Below, piece by piece: positions 1 to 10,416 of a stretch of 64,000 nucleotides of DNA. The notes under the pieces are model-generated. The model did not search any database and was not told the DNA's origin. It saw only the letters and a program-made list of their open reading frames with translations. How positions within the stretch are numbered: the first letter of the stretch is position 1; the number at the start of each line of letters is the position of its first letter. The stretch is from Isochrysis galbana (lineage: Eukaryota > Haptophyta > Isochrysidales > Isochrysidaceae), in NCBI GenBank assembly GCA_018136815.1, contig CM030942.1, positions 2,741,546-2,805,545 of the forward strand. The letters run 5' to 3'. The position numbers and the translations under genes are program-made.

Positions 1-157
1 CGTTCACACGAGGCTGAGTTTGGAGAGATGCTGAAAACCACACGAGCCGCGGATGCCCACGCTGGAAACGATTTGCCATTGGTACGCCACCAGTTGAGCA
101 CGGAAGCCGAAAAGTCGTCGACGTCATCTGAATTGCTTGCCGCATGAGAGGCCGCGG

Positions 158-716
158 CTATAGATAGGCAGGCAACTGCGCCTTCAGAACTGTAGGATCA
201 ATCCCACCCTCACCCTCATCATTAGGCATGCCTAAAGGCGTGAGAAATGCTAGGTCGTCCACTGACGAAAGCGTTGCATGACGAGCCGCGAATGAAGGGT
301 CGAACACGTGGACGGCGCGCATCATCTGGTACATGCTTGAACAATCGAATGCATCGTTGCAGCCCCCGCTCACGCGATCTTTGAGGTAAGTAAATGCGCC
401 AGCAAGGGCATTGGCGAGTCGCTTACGTTCGGGCAGCTCGTTCACAACGAGCATACGTCGAATCTCTTCGATTTCGAGATCCTCCGTAGTGTCGTCGTCG
501 GGGTAGTGCACCGTATATGCCGTGCGCGTCGTGCCCGGATACAACTCGGAGAGAATGGCGCCCGCTTCAATCTTCACAACCTTGCCCGTAAAGGTGCCGT
601 GCCCAAGGAACGCTTTACTGATCTCAGAGCCAACATTGATCTTATGTTGCGCGCGGAGAATAGAGTCGACGTTTGGCATGCAGCCGTCCTGATTGGCAGC
701 TAGGGCTCTACCAAAG
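158..716 (-). CDS. Orphan ORF with Tudor-like motif, cut by an LTR fragment
   Basis: An open frame runs on the minus strand to a stop at 158. Its readable start (near 769) lies inside the adjacent retroelement fragment, so the true 5' end is missing. The most conserved-looking stretch holds GHGTFTGKVV followed by YTVHYPDDDTTEDL. That resembles short Tudor/chromo-like barrels in which a G-x-F-x-G-x-V strand precedes a Y-x-V-x-Y-x-D-x-D-x-E-D strand; this is pattern recall, not a search result. The remainder has no motif I recognise. Such modules are common in algal transposon-linked proteins and chromatin readers, so a repeat-derived origin is as likely as a host gene. It is probably a pseudogene, because the LTR fragment abuts it without a start codon of its own. 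Confidence 0.35.
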
Positions 717-1138
717 TGTCGAGTCGAGCGTGGCCGGAGGGCTCTGAGCCACTCCGTCGCGAGCGGCACCGGCGGTTAGCGCGGCGCTCTGGCCCTCCTC
801 CCCGCCGGGAGTCGGGTGAATGAAATTCTGGATGGGGTCGGGCATCCCCTTTTGGGTGTCTGGACTGGGAACGAACGGCGAACGAAGGGCTGTGGGGCGG
901 CGAGGCGCTCCTAGCGGCCCTAGAGTGTTGGGTTGTAAGAGATTGTTAGACCTACAAAGAACTCTTCCCTCAGGGAGGGAGCCTAGGCTGCTAGAGTGCA
1001 GCGACGCAGCGAACAACGACGGACAAAGAGCCTGAGAACAACAGGATACACCGACTCACGAACACACCGGAATCATTCACCCAAACCAAGCAAATTATCA
1101 AGCAACCGCGACCCCAAATCACCGATAACTCAAACACA
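717..1138 (-). mobile_element. Partial LTR of the 10.6-kb Ty3/gypsy family
   Basis: This begins with the LTR terminus TGTCGAGTCGAG and tracks 53001-53423 for its full length, at roughly 97% identity by eye (about a dozen substitutions). It breaks off inside the LTR at ...AACTCAAACACA, and pol sequence follows directly. It is the part nearest the element's 3' end in coding orientation. Confidence 0.9.
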
Positions 1139-1634
1139 CTGGATGGCGGGCCCGGAATCGGAGGCTCGACGTCGAGATCGGTCCAAGGCTTGAAGCCCTC
1201 GCGCCGTAGCTACGGAGCGCGTGATGGCAGCCACCGGATGAGACCGTTCATGCTCGGCTAGAGACTCTGAGCCAGGCTCACGTACCGCTAACGACGCTGG
1301 GCCGGCGAGTGGTTCGTCTTCGTGTTCCGGCTCCAGGGATGCTAGCCGGGACAGCCCGTCAGCATCCTGATGAACAGCTCCTGGTTTATGTTCGACATCG
1401 AACCGGTACTCAGCCAACTTGAGAGCCCACCGAGTCAGCCGAGAGGCTGGCCCACCGGCTACTTGATCCTTCATGGTATGCAGCCATCGCAGCGCGGAGT
1501 GGTCGACGACTAACTTGAACCGACGCCCCCAAAGGTAGGGTCGCCAATTTCGGATTGATTCCAGGGCAGCCAAGAGCTCAATCTCGGTCACCGTCCAATG
1601 GCGTTCGGCCGAGGTGAGACTGCGAGCGTAGTAC
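1139..1634 (-). pseudogene. Ty3/gypsy pol fragment (RNase H region)
   Basis: This 496-bp piece matches 56409-56905 of the complete element, with about five substitutions by eye. The minus-strand frame reads through the RNase H domain (EIELLA, VVDHSALRWL) and stays open, but it is only a slice: reverse transcriptase, integrase and most of pol are absent. It is joined directly to the LTR fragment at 717-1138. In an intact element several kilobases separate the two, so this is a deleted, rearranged copy. Confidence 0.92.
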
Positions 1635-2316
1635 GGCCACCTGTGTAATGAAATCCGCAAAAGAGACACTGCTTCAACTTCGTCATCTTGGCGCGGCCAC
1701 CTTCCTCGACAATTGTCGACCATTCGAGTTGGGAGCCTTTGAGCTCATGCAGCGGCTGCCGCCCCCAGCCCCCTCTCATATATGGCCTGGTAAGAGTTTC
1801 GCACCGGACCCCCCCACGTTTCGCGCAAAAGTTTTGCAAAGTTTCGCACCAATCCACCCAAGTTTCGCAATAAGTTTCGCAAGTTTCGCGTCTTTTTCGA
1901 GGAGTTGTACGTACGTGCATGCAATTAAATGTAGTTGGTTGCTGGGTGCTGGGGTTGGGGCGCCATGATGCCCCGTACCCGTACGCCCGCCCCCGGGCTC
2001 TGCCAGGGTGACAGGGTCTTTGCAAGGCCTGCGGGGACATCTTCACCCGCGCCTTCACCTGCGTCTGCGAGTGACACACTTGGTTGTAGCCACCCCGGAA
2101 ATCAGCCGGGAGACGAGACGATAGGCACAAGGCACAACTAAGAACTAAGTTCGCACCCAGGACAATCCCGACACGAGGAGGGATCCAAAACGACACAAGT
2201 ATACGAGCACGGCGCACACAATACACAATACCTCGATAGGTAGGGCAAGACATCTATCATCTATAGCGCATACGAAAGGCCTTCCTGGAACTCGCACTCC
2301 GAGACTCCGAGCCAGT
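1635..2316. other. Unassigned intergenic sequence
   Basis: I find no convincing gene. A short cluster of degenerate repeats of the type AAGTTTCGCA lies at about 1795-1895. Frames on both strands are short and lack recognisable motifs. Confidence 0.4.
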
Positions 2317-2640
2317 GTCAGAGCAAGGCTGATCTCACTCTTGGAGATCGCCTGCGAGGGCGCGACGGCAGCTAGCGCGGAATGCGGTTCTTGGTGGGAG
2401 CTCATGAAGCCTTCCTCGGGGGTGACTACGGGCATGGTGATCGACGCACGACGTACGACGCACGGAGGGCGCGGAAGGGTGGAAGGAGGCTTGTGAGAGG
2501 TGGTGGCAGGCGACTGGGGGTGGCTCAGGCGCGTGCTTGACTTGTATTGACTCGTTGACTCGAAGTATAGACTCGGGAACTCAGGGGGACTCGCTTGGGA
2601 ACACGGTGGACCACGATGAAGTTGCTACAAAAAGCTCGAG
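2317..2640. repeat. Dispersed repeat R1, copy 1
   Basis: It starts TGTCAGAGCAAGG, the same left boundary as the copies at 34829 and 52300, and follows them for about 310 bp. The minus strand of all three can encode a similar peptide (MPVVTPEE...SMSS...EPHSALAA), so R1 may derive from the gag region of a retrotransposon; this is inference. This copy diverges from the others after about 2630. Confidence 0.8.
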
Positions 2641-3144
2641 GACACCGAGCCACACAAACTAACCCAAACGGGGCGAAAACTAACCACACCTGGATGGATG
2701 GCCAGGCGTCGGCACCAGGGCAATTTATTTTTTATTTAATTAATTTCTTAATAGTCTCACAGCACACGCGACCGTGCAGCCTCTAACCATGAATGAGCGC
2801 TGCCATGCATGTGCGAGTGAGGGGCGGACCATGCGGCTGCGACGCGTGGGCGCGCGCGTGCGGCCCCGCGAAGTGCAAGCAGGCGCTTGGGAGGGGCAGG
2901 AGACGAGGGAGAATGAGAGAAAGCAGGAGAGAGAGGGGTGCGTGGGTGGTGGTGGGAGGCCAGAGCCAGAGCGAGAGATCGAGCGCGCGCCTGGTCGTTG
3001 GCCACGCTCCCGCGCGCCGCGTTCCCGCCGCTGGTTTTTTTTTAGTTCATAATGATAGCTCAGCAGCCTTGTACTGATATCAGTACATCAGCCCTCAGGG
3101 AGCTTATACTGATGCATCAGTACTGATATCAGTACTGACGGCCC
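2641..3144. other. Intergenic sequence with LTR-like debris
   Basis: Positions 2650-2735 resemble 7770-7850 (both contain GCGAAAACTAACCACACC), indicating remnants of one LTR family. The rest is purine-rich low-complexity sequence. Alternating ATCAGTACTGATATCAGTAC near 3075-3137 forms short palindromes. I see no gene. Confidence 0.45.
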
Positions 3145-3318
3145 ATCCGGGGAAGCTCGATGTGGCCTCCTGCGTTGGAGAGTCAGCAGGGCAGTGGCCT
3201 CCTGGCAAGCCATCAGGCGTGCCAGGAGGATGAGTGGTTCCTCCCCCATGGCAGGGGAGGAGTGGAGAGAGGGGGGGGCTCGTGCCCCCCCATGGGGCAA
3301 CCAAGTATAAACTTAGTT
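3145..3318 (-). repeat. Dispersed repeat R2, 5' fragment
   Basis: The reverse complement matches the first about 170 bp of the copies at 18624 and 24589. It includes the start AAGTTTATACTTGG and the hairpin GGGGGGGCACGAGCCCCCC. Confidence 0.85.
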
Positions 3319-4090
3319 GCTCTGCTGAGGAGTGAGGAGGTGGTCCAGCCCGTCATTCCATCAATCACTCCCGGCCACCTTCGCCGCGCCTTCCGCCGAT
3401 CGTTTCCCTTCCGAATCATCGCATATCGAGCCCGTGGTCATGCTCGATCCGTCACGGATGCGATCAAGCATCTCCTCGCCAAGGTGCTCCTCCCAGTACG
3501 CGAAGCGCCGCTTGTCCACGCCAAACTCCGCAGCCCATTGCTGCTTCGTTTGGAGCATGTCTCTGCGTCGGGGTGGTACCAACAAAAGATGGCATGAAGG
3601 GCTTTCTGCTTATTCGTATCCACCGACGGTGGCGCGCGCGCGCGCGCCTACCGTCGGTGTATGATACGGGCCCCCTCTCCCAACGCGGCACCGCGCTGCC
3701 CGCCCCTCTCCTGCCCCTCCTAGCCCACGAATTAAGGACCTCCGAGGCTCCGTCGAGCGCGCTCGCCGCCGTCTCCGTATGTGGTCCAGCGGTCGAGCGT
3801 GCCCGGCGCCGGCGCGCGCGCGGGGTGCCGCGGCGCCGCTCCTGCGGCCAAAGCCACGGCAGTGGCGGTACTCTCGTACTCTGGCCGTCTGACTCTGCTG
3901 CATCACTGATGCCAGAGCTCTCCCAGCATCCTCAAGGAGGCCTCCCAGCATCCTCAAGGAGGCCGAAGGACTGCAGCGCTAGGAGTTGGGCACGCGCTAG
4001 GAATTGGGTCGACACGGAGTCCCGAGTGCCGAGTCCAAGCAAGACTCGTGGTGCGTTGCGCCCCCCCCCCCCGCAGTGGCAGTGAGTGGT
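3319..4090. other. Intergenic; one weak minus-strand ORF
   Basis: A minus-strand frame at about 3361-3585 reads WAAEFGVDKRRFAYWEEHLGEE, suggesting a short helical DNA-binding-like peptide, but no family is recognisable and the frame is only about 75 codons. The stretch 3660-4090 is GC-rich without a supported gene. Confidence 0.3.
3621..3659. repeat. 39-bp near-perfect palindrome with (GC)n core
   Basis: CACCGACGGT at 3621-3630 is the exact reverse complement of ACCGTCGGTG at 3650-3659. The intervening GGCGCGCGCGCGCGCGCC is itself palindromic, with one unpaired T. The sequence could extrude as a cruciform or adopt Z-form DNA. Confidence 0.9.
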
Positions 4091-4229
4091 CTCTCCGCTC
4101 GGCTGTGTGCCCTCTCTCCCCTCTCTCCCCTCGCGCCGCCCCCCCCCCCCCCCCCCGCGCCCCGCCTGCGCCGCGCACGGTGGGTGTGGGGGAAGGGCGC
4201 GGGCGGGCGGGGGGCGGGCGAGGGGGGGA

Positions 4230-4892
<663 letters not shown>

Positions 4893-4964
4893 CCCTTCTT
4901 GCCAAGCCGCGGAAAAAGGGAAGAAAAGAGGGAGAGAGGGAAGAGGGGGGGGCGCAGGGGGAAG

Positions 4965-5093
4965 GGTGGCGCTCTCTCTCTCTCTCTCTCTCTCGCCCCC
5001 CCCCGCCCCCCTCCTCCCTCCCCTCTCGCTCCCTCCCTCCCCCCTCCCCCTGTCTTCCCCCCCCCCCCCCCGCCCGCCCCCCCCCTCTTCACA
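4965..5093 (+). promoter_or_regulatory. Pyrimidine-rich leader of the BTB-FHA gene
   Basis: An almost pure C/T stretch runs from (CT)n into C-rich sequence and stops at the start codon (TTCACAATGG). Coming straight after the GA tract, it makes an abrupt purine-to-pyrimidine switch. The GPCR and CASTOR-like genes show the same order. No TATA box is seen. The promoter role is inferred from position only. Confidence 0.4.
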
Positions 5094-6599
5094 ATGGAGG
5101 AGAGGCCCTCGAAGCGTCGGCGTGTCGACTCTGAGGTGGATGAGCCCGCCTCGATGCTCGAGCGTGGCCCTGCTGACGTGAGTGCCTCTCTCAGCCGGCT
5201 CTACAGCCAGCTTGAGCTCTACTCAGACGTGACCCTCTCCCTCGAGGGGGAAGCCCAGGGGCCGCATGGGCACAGGGAATTCCCCGCGGTGGCCGCCGTG
5301 CTAGCAGCGGCCTCTAGGCCCCTTGCAGCCATGCTGTACGGCCCGCTCCGCTCCGTCACTCCCGCGTCGGGCCAGGCCCGCCCCACGCTGCGCCTTCAGG
5401 GCACTGAGCCGTGGGCCTTTGAGTGCCTCCTCCGCTACGTGCACGGCGAGCATGTACCGCTCACACTCGAGTCGGCCCTCAGGCTGTATCATACGGCAGA
5501 CTATTATGAGGTGCTCTCGCTCCGCGACGGATGCACCCGATTCCTCCTCGACGCCGTTCGTACCTCCAACTGTTGCCAGCTGCTCCGGTGCGCATTGGAA
5601 GTAGACTGCGAGCCGCTGGAGGCGCGGTGTCTCGGCTTTCTGACATTCAAAAACCTGGGGGAGATTGCGAGCGCCGATCCCGAATTCGCGGAGCTACAAC
5701 CCGCCACGCTTCTCCGCATCCTGTCGCGCGATGAGCTCGTCTGTGAGAGTGAGACGGACGTGCTGCGCGCTCTTGTGCGGTGGTATGGCCTCAAAGCAAG
5801 TGCTAGCAGGTATGAGTGCTTGCCTGAGCTGCTCCGTGAGATCCGGTGGCACATGATACCGGAGGCGCAGCAGTCTGAAGCGCTTGCACTCGTGGGCCGG
5901 CTCTGCGTCCCGCCAGAGTCCAACACCGCCAAGGCGAGCGACGTGCTGCCGCCAAAAGACGCATACGCACTTGCTGAGACGCTGCTGTGTGCGCCGCCAT
6001 CCTCACCGCTGCGCGGTCGCATGTGCTGGTGGGGGCGGCTGACGGTGCACTGGCCGTCCCTGCAGCCCAGCCAAGCCAGTGGAACCGGAACAGGCGCAAG
6101 CCAGCCAGCCGCTGACGCCACTGGCTCGCTCGGCCGTGTCGAAGAGTATGCGCTGTCGTGCACGCACGAGTACACAATAGGCCGTTCGCGAAAGTGCAAG
6201 ATCAGAGTAGGGCACTACTCGTCGCAGCCTTACATCTCGAGTCAGCACTTTCGTGTCTACTACGAGGTTAAGTGGCCGTCGGCTCTCCACAACGAAGCGC
6301 CGCGCCTTCAACCCTGGTTGGAGGACCTCTCACAGAACGGAACCTATGTTGACGGCTGCCTTGTCGGGCGCGGCATGCGCACCCCACTGCATGAGGGAGC
6401 ACACATTGACCTCGTCTTCCCGCAAGGGCGGCAACTACGAGGACAGGATACGCATAACCCACGCTTTCCCTGCTTTGTCTTCTCATTGGGGCCCCTTCCT
6501 CTTGAAGCTCCGCTTGCACCGAGTGCGCACGGCTCGACGAGTTCGTCCACCGACGCTGGTGATGACGGCGAGAGTCTGCTAGAGACAGGCCCGGTCTAG
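5094..6599 (+). CDS. BTB-BACK-FHA domain protein
   Basis: A single-exon protein of 501 residues. The ATG at 5094 was chosen because it has a strong context (ACAATGG) and ends the low-complexity leader; the frame is open upstream only through simple repeat. Residues about 38-150 form a BTB/POZ fold (YSDVTL, an F-PAVAAVLAAASRPLAAML helix, LLRYVHGE). Residues about 155-270 look like a BACK/Kelch-associated helical domain. Residues about 345-465 are an FHA domain with its signature residues: GRSR at 363-366, SSQH at 382-385 and NGT at 415-417. BTB-BACK proteins usually act as dimeric adaptors for Cul3 ubiquitin ligases, and FHA domains bind phosphothreonine. A phosphothreonine-directed Cul3 adaptor is therefore a reasonable inference, not shown. 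The N-terminal KRRR could be a nuclear signal. Confidence 0.88.
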   Translation: MEERPSKRRRVDSEVDEPASMLERGPADVSASLSRLYSQLELYSDVTLSLEGEAQGPHGHREFPAVAAVLAAASRPLAAMLYGPLRSVTPASGQARPTLRLQGTEPWAFECLLRYVHGEHVPLTLESALRLYHTADYYEVLSLRDGCTRFLLDAVRTSNCCQLLRCALEVDCEPLEARCLGFLTFKNLGEIASADPEFAELQPATLLRILSRDELVCESETDVLRALVRWYGLKASASRYECLPELLREIRWHMIPEAQQSEALALVGRLCVPPESNTAKASDVLPPKDAYALAETLLCAPPSSPLRGRMCWWGRLTVHWPSLQPSQASGTGTGASQPAADATGSLGRVEEYALSCTHEYTIGRSRKCKIRVGHYSSQPYISSQHFRVYYEVKWPSALHNEAPRLQPWLEDLSQNGTYVDGCLVGRGMRTPLHEGAHIDLVFPQGRQLRGQDTHNPRFPCFVFSLGPLPLEAPLAPSAHGSTSSSTDAGDDGESLLETGPV

Positions 6600-7440
6600 C
6601 TGCATGTCGATCACTGTCCCTCGCTCCCCTAATGCACGATGGCCGGAGCGCATGCTCCACGAGCACGTAAGGCGCACATACGTCCACATGCGTTGCATGC
6701 CGGTGCCTCCTTGAGGCGGACTGCTTTCACTGTGGCGCCTACAGAACTTCATTGGGCCGCACCACACATGGATCCCATGGTGGTTGCACCATGCTTGATG
6801 TCGATGCATGCAATAGTTGTCAGGCCATGATATCAAAGCTGGGGTGTTGCTGGCGGGCCAATACTTCGGGTGGCATCAATTTGCGGCCTTGCTACCAATT
6901 TGTAGTAGAGGTAGTTGTGTGTGTTTCCACCAACTAACTGTATACTGAGTTCAGCATGGGGGGGTGCGCCCCGCACCCTCCCACTCAGGCTCTAACTACC
7001 CTCTGGGGGGCCTGTCGGTCATCGGTCATCCCTACGCTCTTAAGGTGGTTCTGTAGGATTTAGAAAGAGGTGGGAAATCGGCAGGTGGGCGGCAGGGCGC
7101 GCGCTCTCCAGCGAGGAGCTCTTCCTCGCCAAGGGATGTCGTGGCGATGCATGGGATACCTGCCTTCGACGACCCACTGGGCACTATTCCAGTGGAGTTA
7201 GGTGGGCTCCCCAGCGCAGGTTCTGCGGCCGCGGAGCATCCTGCGCCGCCTCTGCACGTGGTGCAAGTGCAGCGTGGCCACCTGCCCACATCGTCTACGC
7301 TTCTGTGCCCGTAGTGCGACCCACCCGACGATGAAGAGGCAGCCGCTGTCGCGGCAGAGGCAGTGGCAGCTGGATAGGTGGCAGGTGGCAGTGTGCACGG
7401 AGCAGTGGCTCCAGTGAGTGAGGCTGGACTGTCGAACACG
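6600..7440. other. Intergenic; low-complexity minus-strand frame
   Basis: A minus-strand frame at 7032-7439 encodes an Ala/Ser/Pro-rich peptide without a known motif. The nearby sequence resembles retroelement flanks more than a gene. Direct repeats of TCGGTCATC lie at about 7014-7030. Nothing else is supported. Confidence 0.35.
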
Positions 7441-8312
7441 CGATGACTACAGGCTCGTAGGCAGAGGGCCGTTCGACCGAGCCGGCAGCTGACGCGGCCG
7501 TAGAAGGTTGCCGTTGATTGCTGTTGACGGGTAGATGTCTGACAGATCGTAGTAGGAGTCGGGTCTGACCATGCCTGCCATCGGACGCAGCGAGCGATGA
7601 GGTAGGCAGGTAGGCGGAAGGTCGACGAGTCGCGACGAGGGGCGTCGGAGGGTAGGTACGAGGCTAGCTAGCGAGCTAGTGGAAGCGAGAGAATGAGAAT
7701 GAGAACTTCTTAGGCCCGAGGTAGGCACGAGGGACTACAACGCATGGACTCAAAAGAGTTGAGGGAACAAAACCACACAAACTAAACCAAACAGAGCGAA
7801 AACTAACCACACCGGGACGGACGGTCAGACGTCGGCACCAGAGCAAATTAGCAATGCGCAGACATGCGACAGAGAGGTCGGCACAACGAGGGCAGACCTC
7901 GCTGGGGGGGAGCTACAACCGAGGTATAACAGAAGACGGAAGACGATCATGGAAAGTTTGATGACGTCGAGAGAAAGTAGAAGAAGAGGCGGCATACCCA
8001 TCGACGAGACTTTAAGAGTTAAAATAACTCACAGACTAAAAAGTAGAAGTTTGTCCTCGTATGGAATACGACACTCCCCGACTAAATTCGAGTCGTCTCG
8101 ACGAGCGGCATGGAAAGAGAACAGAATAACCGAGAAATCCAGAATTAGAACACCAAAGCGAGAGAAACCAAAGATAACCGAGAAACCAAACGTTGAAAGT
8201 GACGCTTAAAATAGAAGACGAGAGCATGCAACAAAAGGGGCTTCGGCAAGGTGGGTGGGCCACTACCAGGTCCCAACCCAAATCTTGGATGTGGCGAGCG
8301 TCGCCTTGGAAG
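7441..8312 (-). mobile_element. Decayed Ty3/gypsy-related element with methyltransferase piece
   Basis: A diverged LTR appears to end at 8074 (...GAATACGACA). It is followed by CTCCCCGACTAAATTCGAG, which matches the polypurine-tract region next to the 3' LTR of the intact element (54316 onward). The block 7770-7850 matches 2650-2735. At 8243-8312 the minus strand reads a degenerate copy of the retrotransposon methyltransferase core (GDARHIQDLGWDLVVAHPPC), close to residues 295-314 of the intact polyprotein. The copy is then cut by satellite repeats. The left end is not defined. Confidence 0.65.
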
Positions 8313-8313
8313 T

Positions 8314-8925
8314 CTACCAGGCACCATATCCGAATATGCCGCCCGAGCAGCCACGCCAATCGCCGCCGCCGCCCTCGCGCATCGCGAAATAGTCGGCCGT
8401 GTGTGGCGCCGACGACTACGCCAACGTCACCTGGCCAAACGGGCCGAGTGCCCAACTTTCGACCGCTACCGGGCGCGCTGCCGGCGCTTTCTCGGTCATC
8501 CACTGGGATGGAATGCCCTACCAGGCACCATATCCGAATATGCCGCCCGAGCAGCCACGCCAATCGCCGCCGCCGCCCGCGCGCATCGCGAAGTAGTCGG
8601 CCGTGTATGGCGCTGACGACTACGCGAACGTCACCCGGCCGAACGGGCCGAGTGTCCAACTTTCGACCGCTACCAGGTGCGCTGCCGGCGCTTTCTCGGC
8701 CATCCACTTAGATTGAATGACACAAAAAGCATCAATTGGAAAGATGCCACCCTAATAGCTACGCCAATCGCCGCCGCCACCCGCGCACATCGCAACGAAG
8801 TTGGCCCTGTGCAACACCGGAAACAAGACCAAGGCTATGGGTCGGACGGGCCAGAGTGCCCAACTTTCGAACGCAACAGCGCTTGCCTCTGGCACTTCCT
8901 TACCCCTCAGCTTGCATAGGGCAAG
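8314..8925. repeat. 204-bp tandem satellite, three units
   Basis: Units start at 8314, 8518 and 8722, each 204 bp. CTACCAGGCACCATATCC recurs at 8314 and 8518, and ACGCCAATCGCCGCCGCC recurs 204 bp apart at three positions. Units 1 and 2 are about 95% alike; unit 3 is strongly diverged. Motifs such as GCCCAACTTTCGA and GGGCGCGCTGC are shared with the 203-bp satellite at 12715-13630. Confidence 0.9.
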
Positions 8926-10218
8926 TTAACACTCATCAAATGAAATGGTTCCGCCCCAGGAGCCAAATTCATGTACCTAGCGGCCTCGGCGCACGCCTTT
9001 GCGGTGAAGGCGTAGGTGAGACGTGAACACGACACACATCAGCTCTCAAGATTTCGGATCAACGCTGGGCGCGAACGCGTGGGGCCGGGCCAGGAGGCTT
9101 TGGGGGTTACAGCAGGCAGGCCCGGAACAGCCGGGTCGCGACCTGCCCGTCGCGCCGCACGGCCACTTGAAGAGCTGCACCTCCAGGCGTCCAATCGAGC
9201 GCTTGTCGACGTCAATAGGGGCCATGGCCCTGGGCGTCGGGCCGGATCGAATCGAGGCATTCCTGCGGTGCGAGGGGCCAGGATGGGTTAGTGCGAGTGT
9301 GTGCGACCCTCAAGAACCAGCGTGCGACCTACTAGTGACCCCCCACCCTGCTCGCGAGAGCTCTGGGCTCTGCATGGCCACCACCTCCATGCCATTCTTC
9401 GGCCGATCGCGGGCGATCGGACGTCGCGGAAGCTCCGCGTTTCTAAGAGTGATGCGCCCCACATTCACCACTCTGATTCCCTCCCGTGAGCGCCCCCTTC
9501 AATCTCCCAAAATAGCCCGCCACGCGCGGGGGAAGGGAGGGGGGTCCCTCACCGACGCCATTGCCCTTCGTGGGGCGGGAGGGGGTCGTTCGGAGGGGGG
9601 AGGGAGTTGGCGGGGCAGGTAGGGGGGGACCCTAAGGAATCCTTGGACACCCAGGGGAGGTGGGAAATAGTGGTTATAATGAGTGAGTGACCGGGCTAGC
9701 GAGCGCTTCGGCTCCGGCGGCTTGGGGCGTCCCCGGTGGGGCGTCGTGACGGCGGGGGGCTGGGAGCTGGGAGCGGTCGGCGCGCGCTCCATCGCTAAAA
9801 CTATAACAATAGTTTTTGATGACCGTCCTAGAGTAACAATAACGGTAACAATCCATAGTCGAGGAACAAGTAATGGCGTTTGTGACTTCTTGACATTGTC
9901 GATGCCATTTTACACTTTGCGCCTGTTCCGAGATCATAAAATATGGTTCATGATCTCTGGCCGAGGCTCGACTCCGTCTCTCTGTCCCCCTCTTTTGTTT
10001 TCTACTACGATTTATTTCTTGAGTGCGTACGCTATTTTATTTTAGCTTAGCTTTTGGCCGCCTCGAACAACGCCCCCACCGCGGCGGCTGGCAGCTCTCG
10101 CTCCCTCTGTCGCTGTCGTGCACGTGTTTGTTTCGTTCGCGCGCGAGCTGTCTCCTCCCACAAGGGGAGAGAGCCTCGCACGACGCCTTCCGTTCGGTCT
10201 GTGGAGCGGAGCGCGACG
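8926..10218. other. Intergenic, repeats and possible leader of the next gene
   Basis: No gene is supported; a 9023-9622 frame lacks an ATG and any motif. Positions 9700-9800 are a diverged copy of the repeat at 19788-19905 and 30388-30505 (ending GCGCGCTCCAT). From about 10080 the sequence becomes C/T-rich before the NDUFAF8-like start. Confidence 0.4.
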
Positions 10219-10416
10219 ATGCGCGACGCTGAACGCTCAAAGGTATACGTGCGCCGGCTGGCGGCTGCCTTTGGTCAGTGCACGGCAGAGGCGAGTGCGT
10301 ACGGCGCCTGCGTTCGTGGCCAGATGGAGGCGGTTGAGGTGCGGGCATGTGAGCCCGAGTTCCGTGCTCTCTCCAAGTGTTTCCGCTCCCACCTTGCGAA
10401 GGGCAAGGCGGCGTGA
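10219..10416 (+). CDS. Twin CX9C protein, NDUFAF8-like complex I assembly factor
   Basis: A 65-residue single-exon protein. Two exact C-x9-C motifs (C21-C31 and C44-C54) define a CHCH hairpin of the type oxidised by Mia40 in the mitochondrial intermembrane space. The helix context (CTAEASAYGACV, then CEPEFRALSKCF) closely follows the NDUFAF8 (C17orf89) pattern. In animals that protein works with NDUFAF5 in complex I assembly, and the human protein is 74 residues, so length fits. The ATG at 10219 starts directly on the conserved region; the frame is open upstream but has no ATG there. Other small CX9C proteins (COX19, CMC types) are alternatives with different spacing between the motifs. Confidence 0.75.
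   Translation: MRDAERSKVYVRRLAAAFGQCTAEASAYGACVRGQMEAVEVRACEPEFRALSKCFRSHLAKGKAA

Noticed and set aside
9023-9622. 199-codon frame
   Set aside because: Begins with GTG rather than ATG, has no motif, and ends in G-rich low-complexity sequence.
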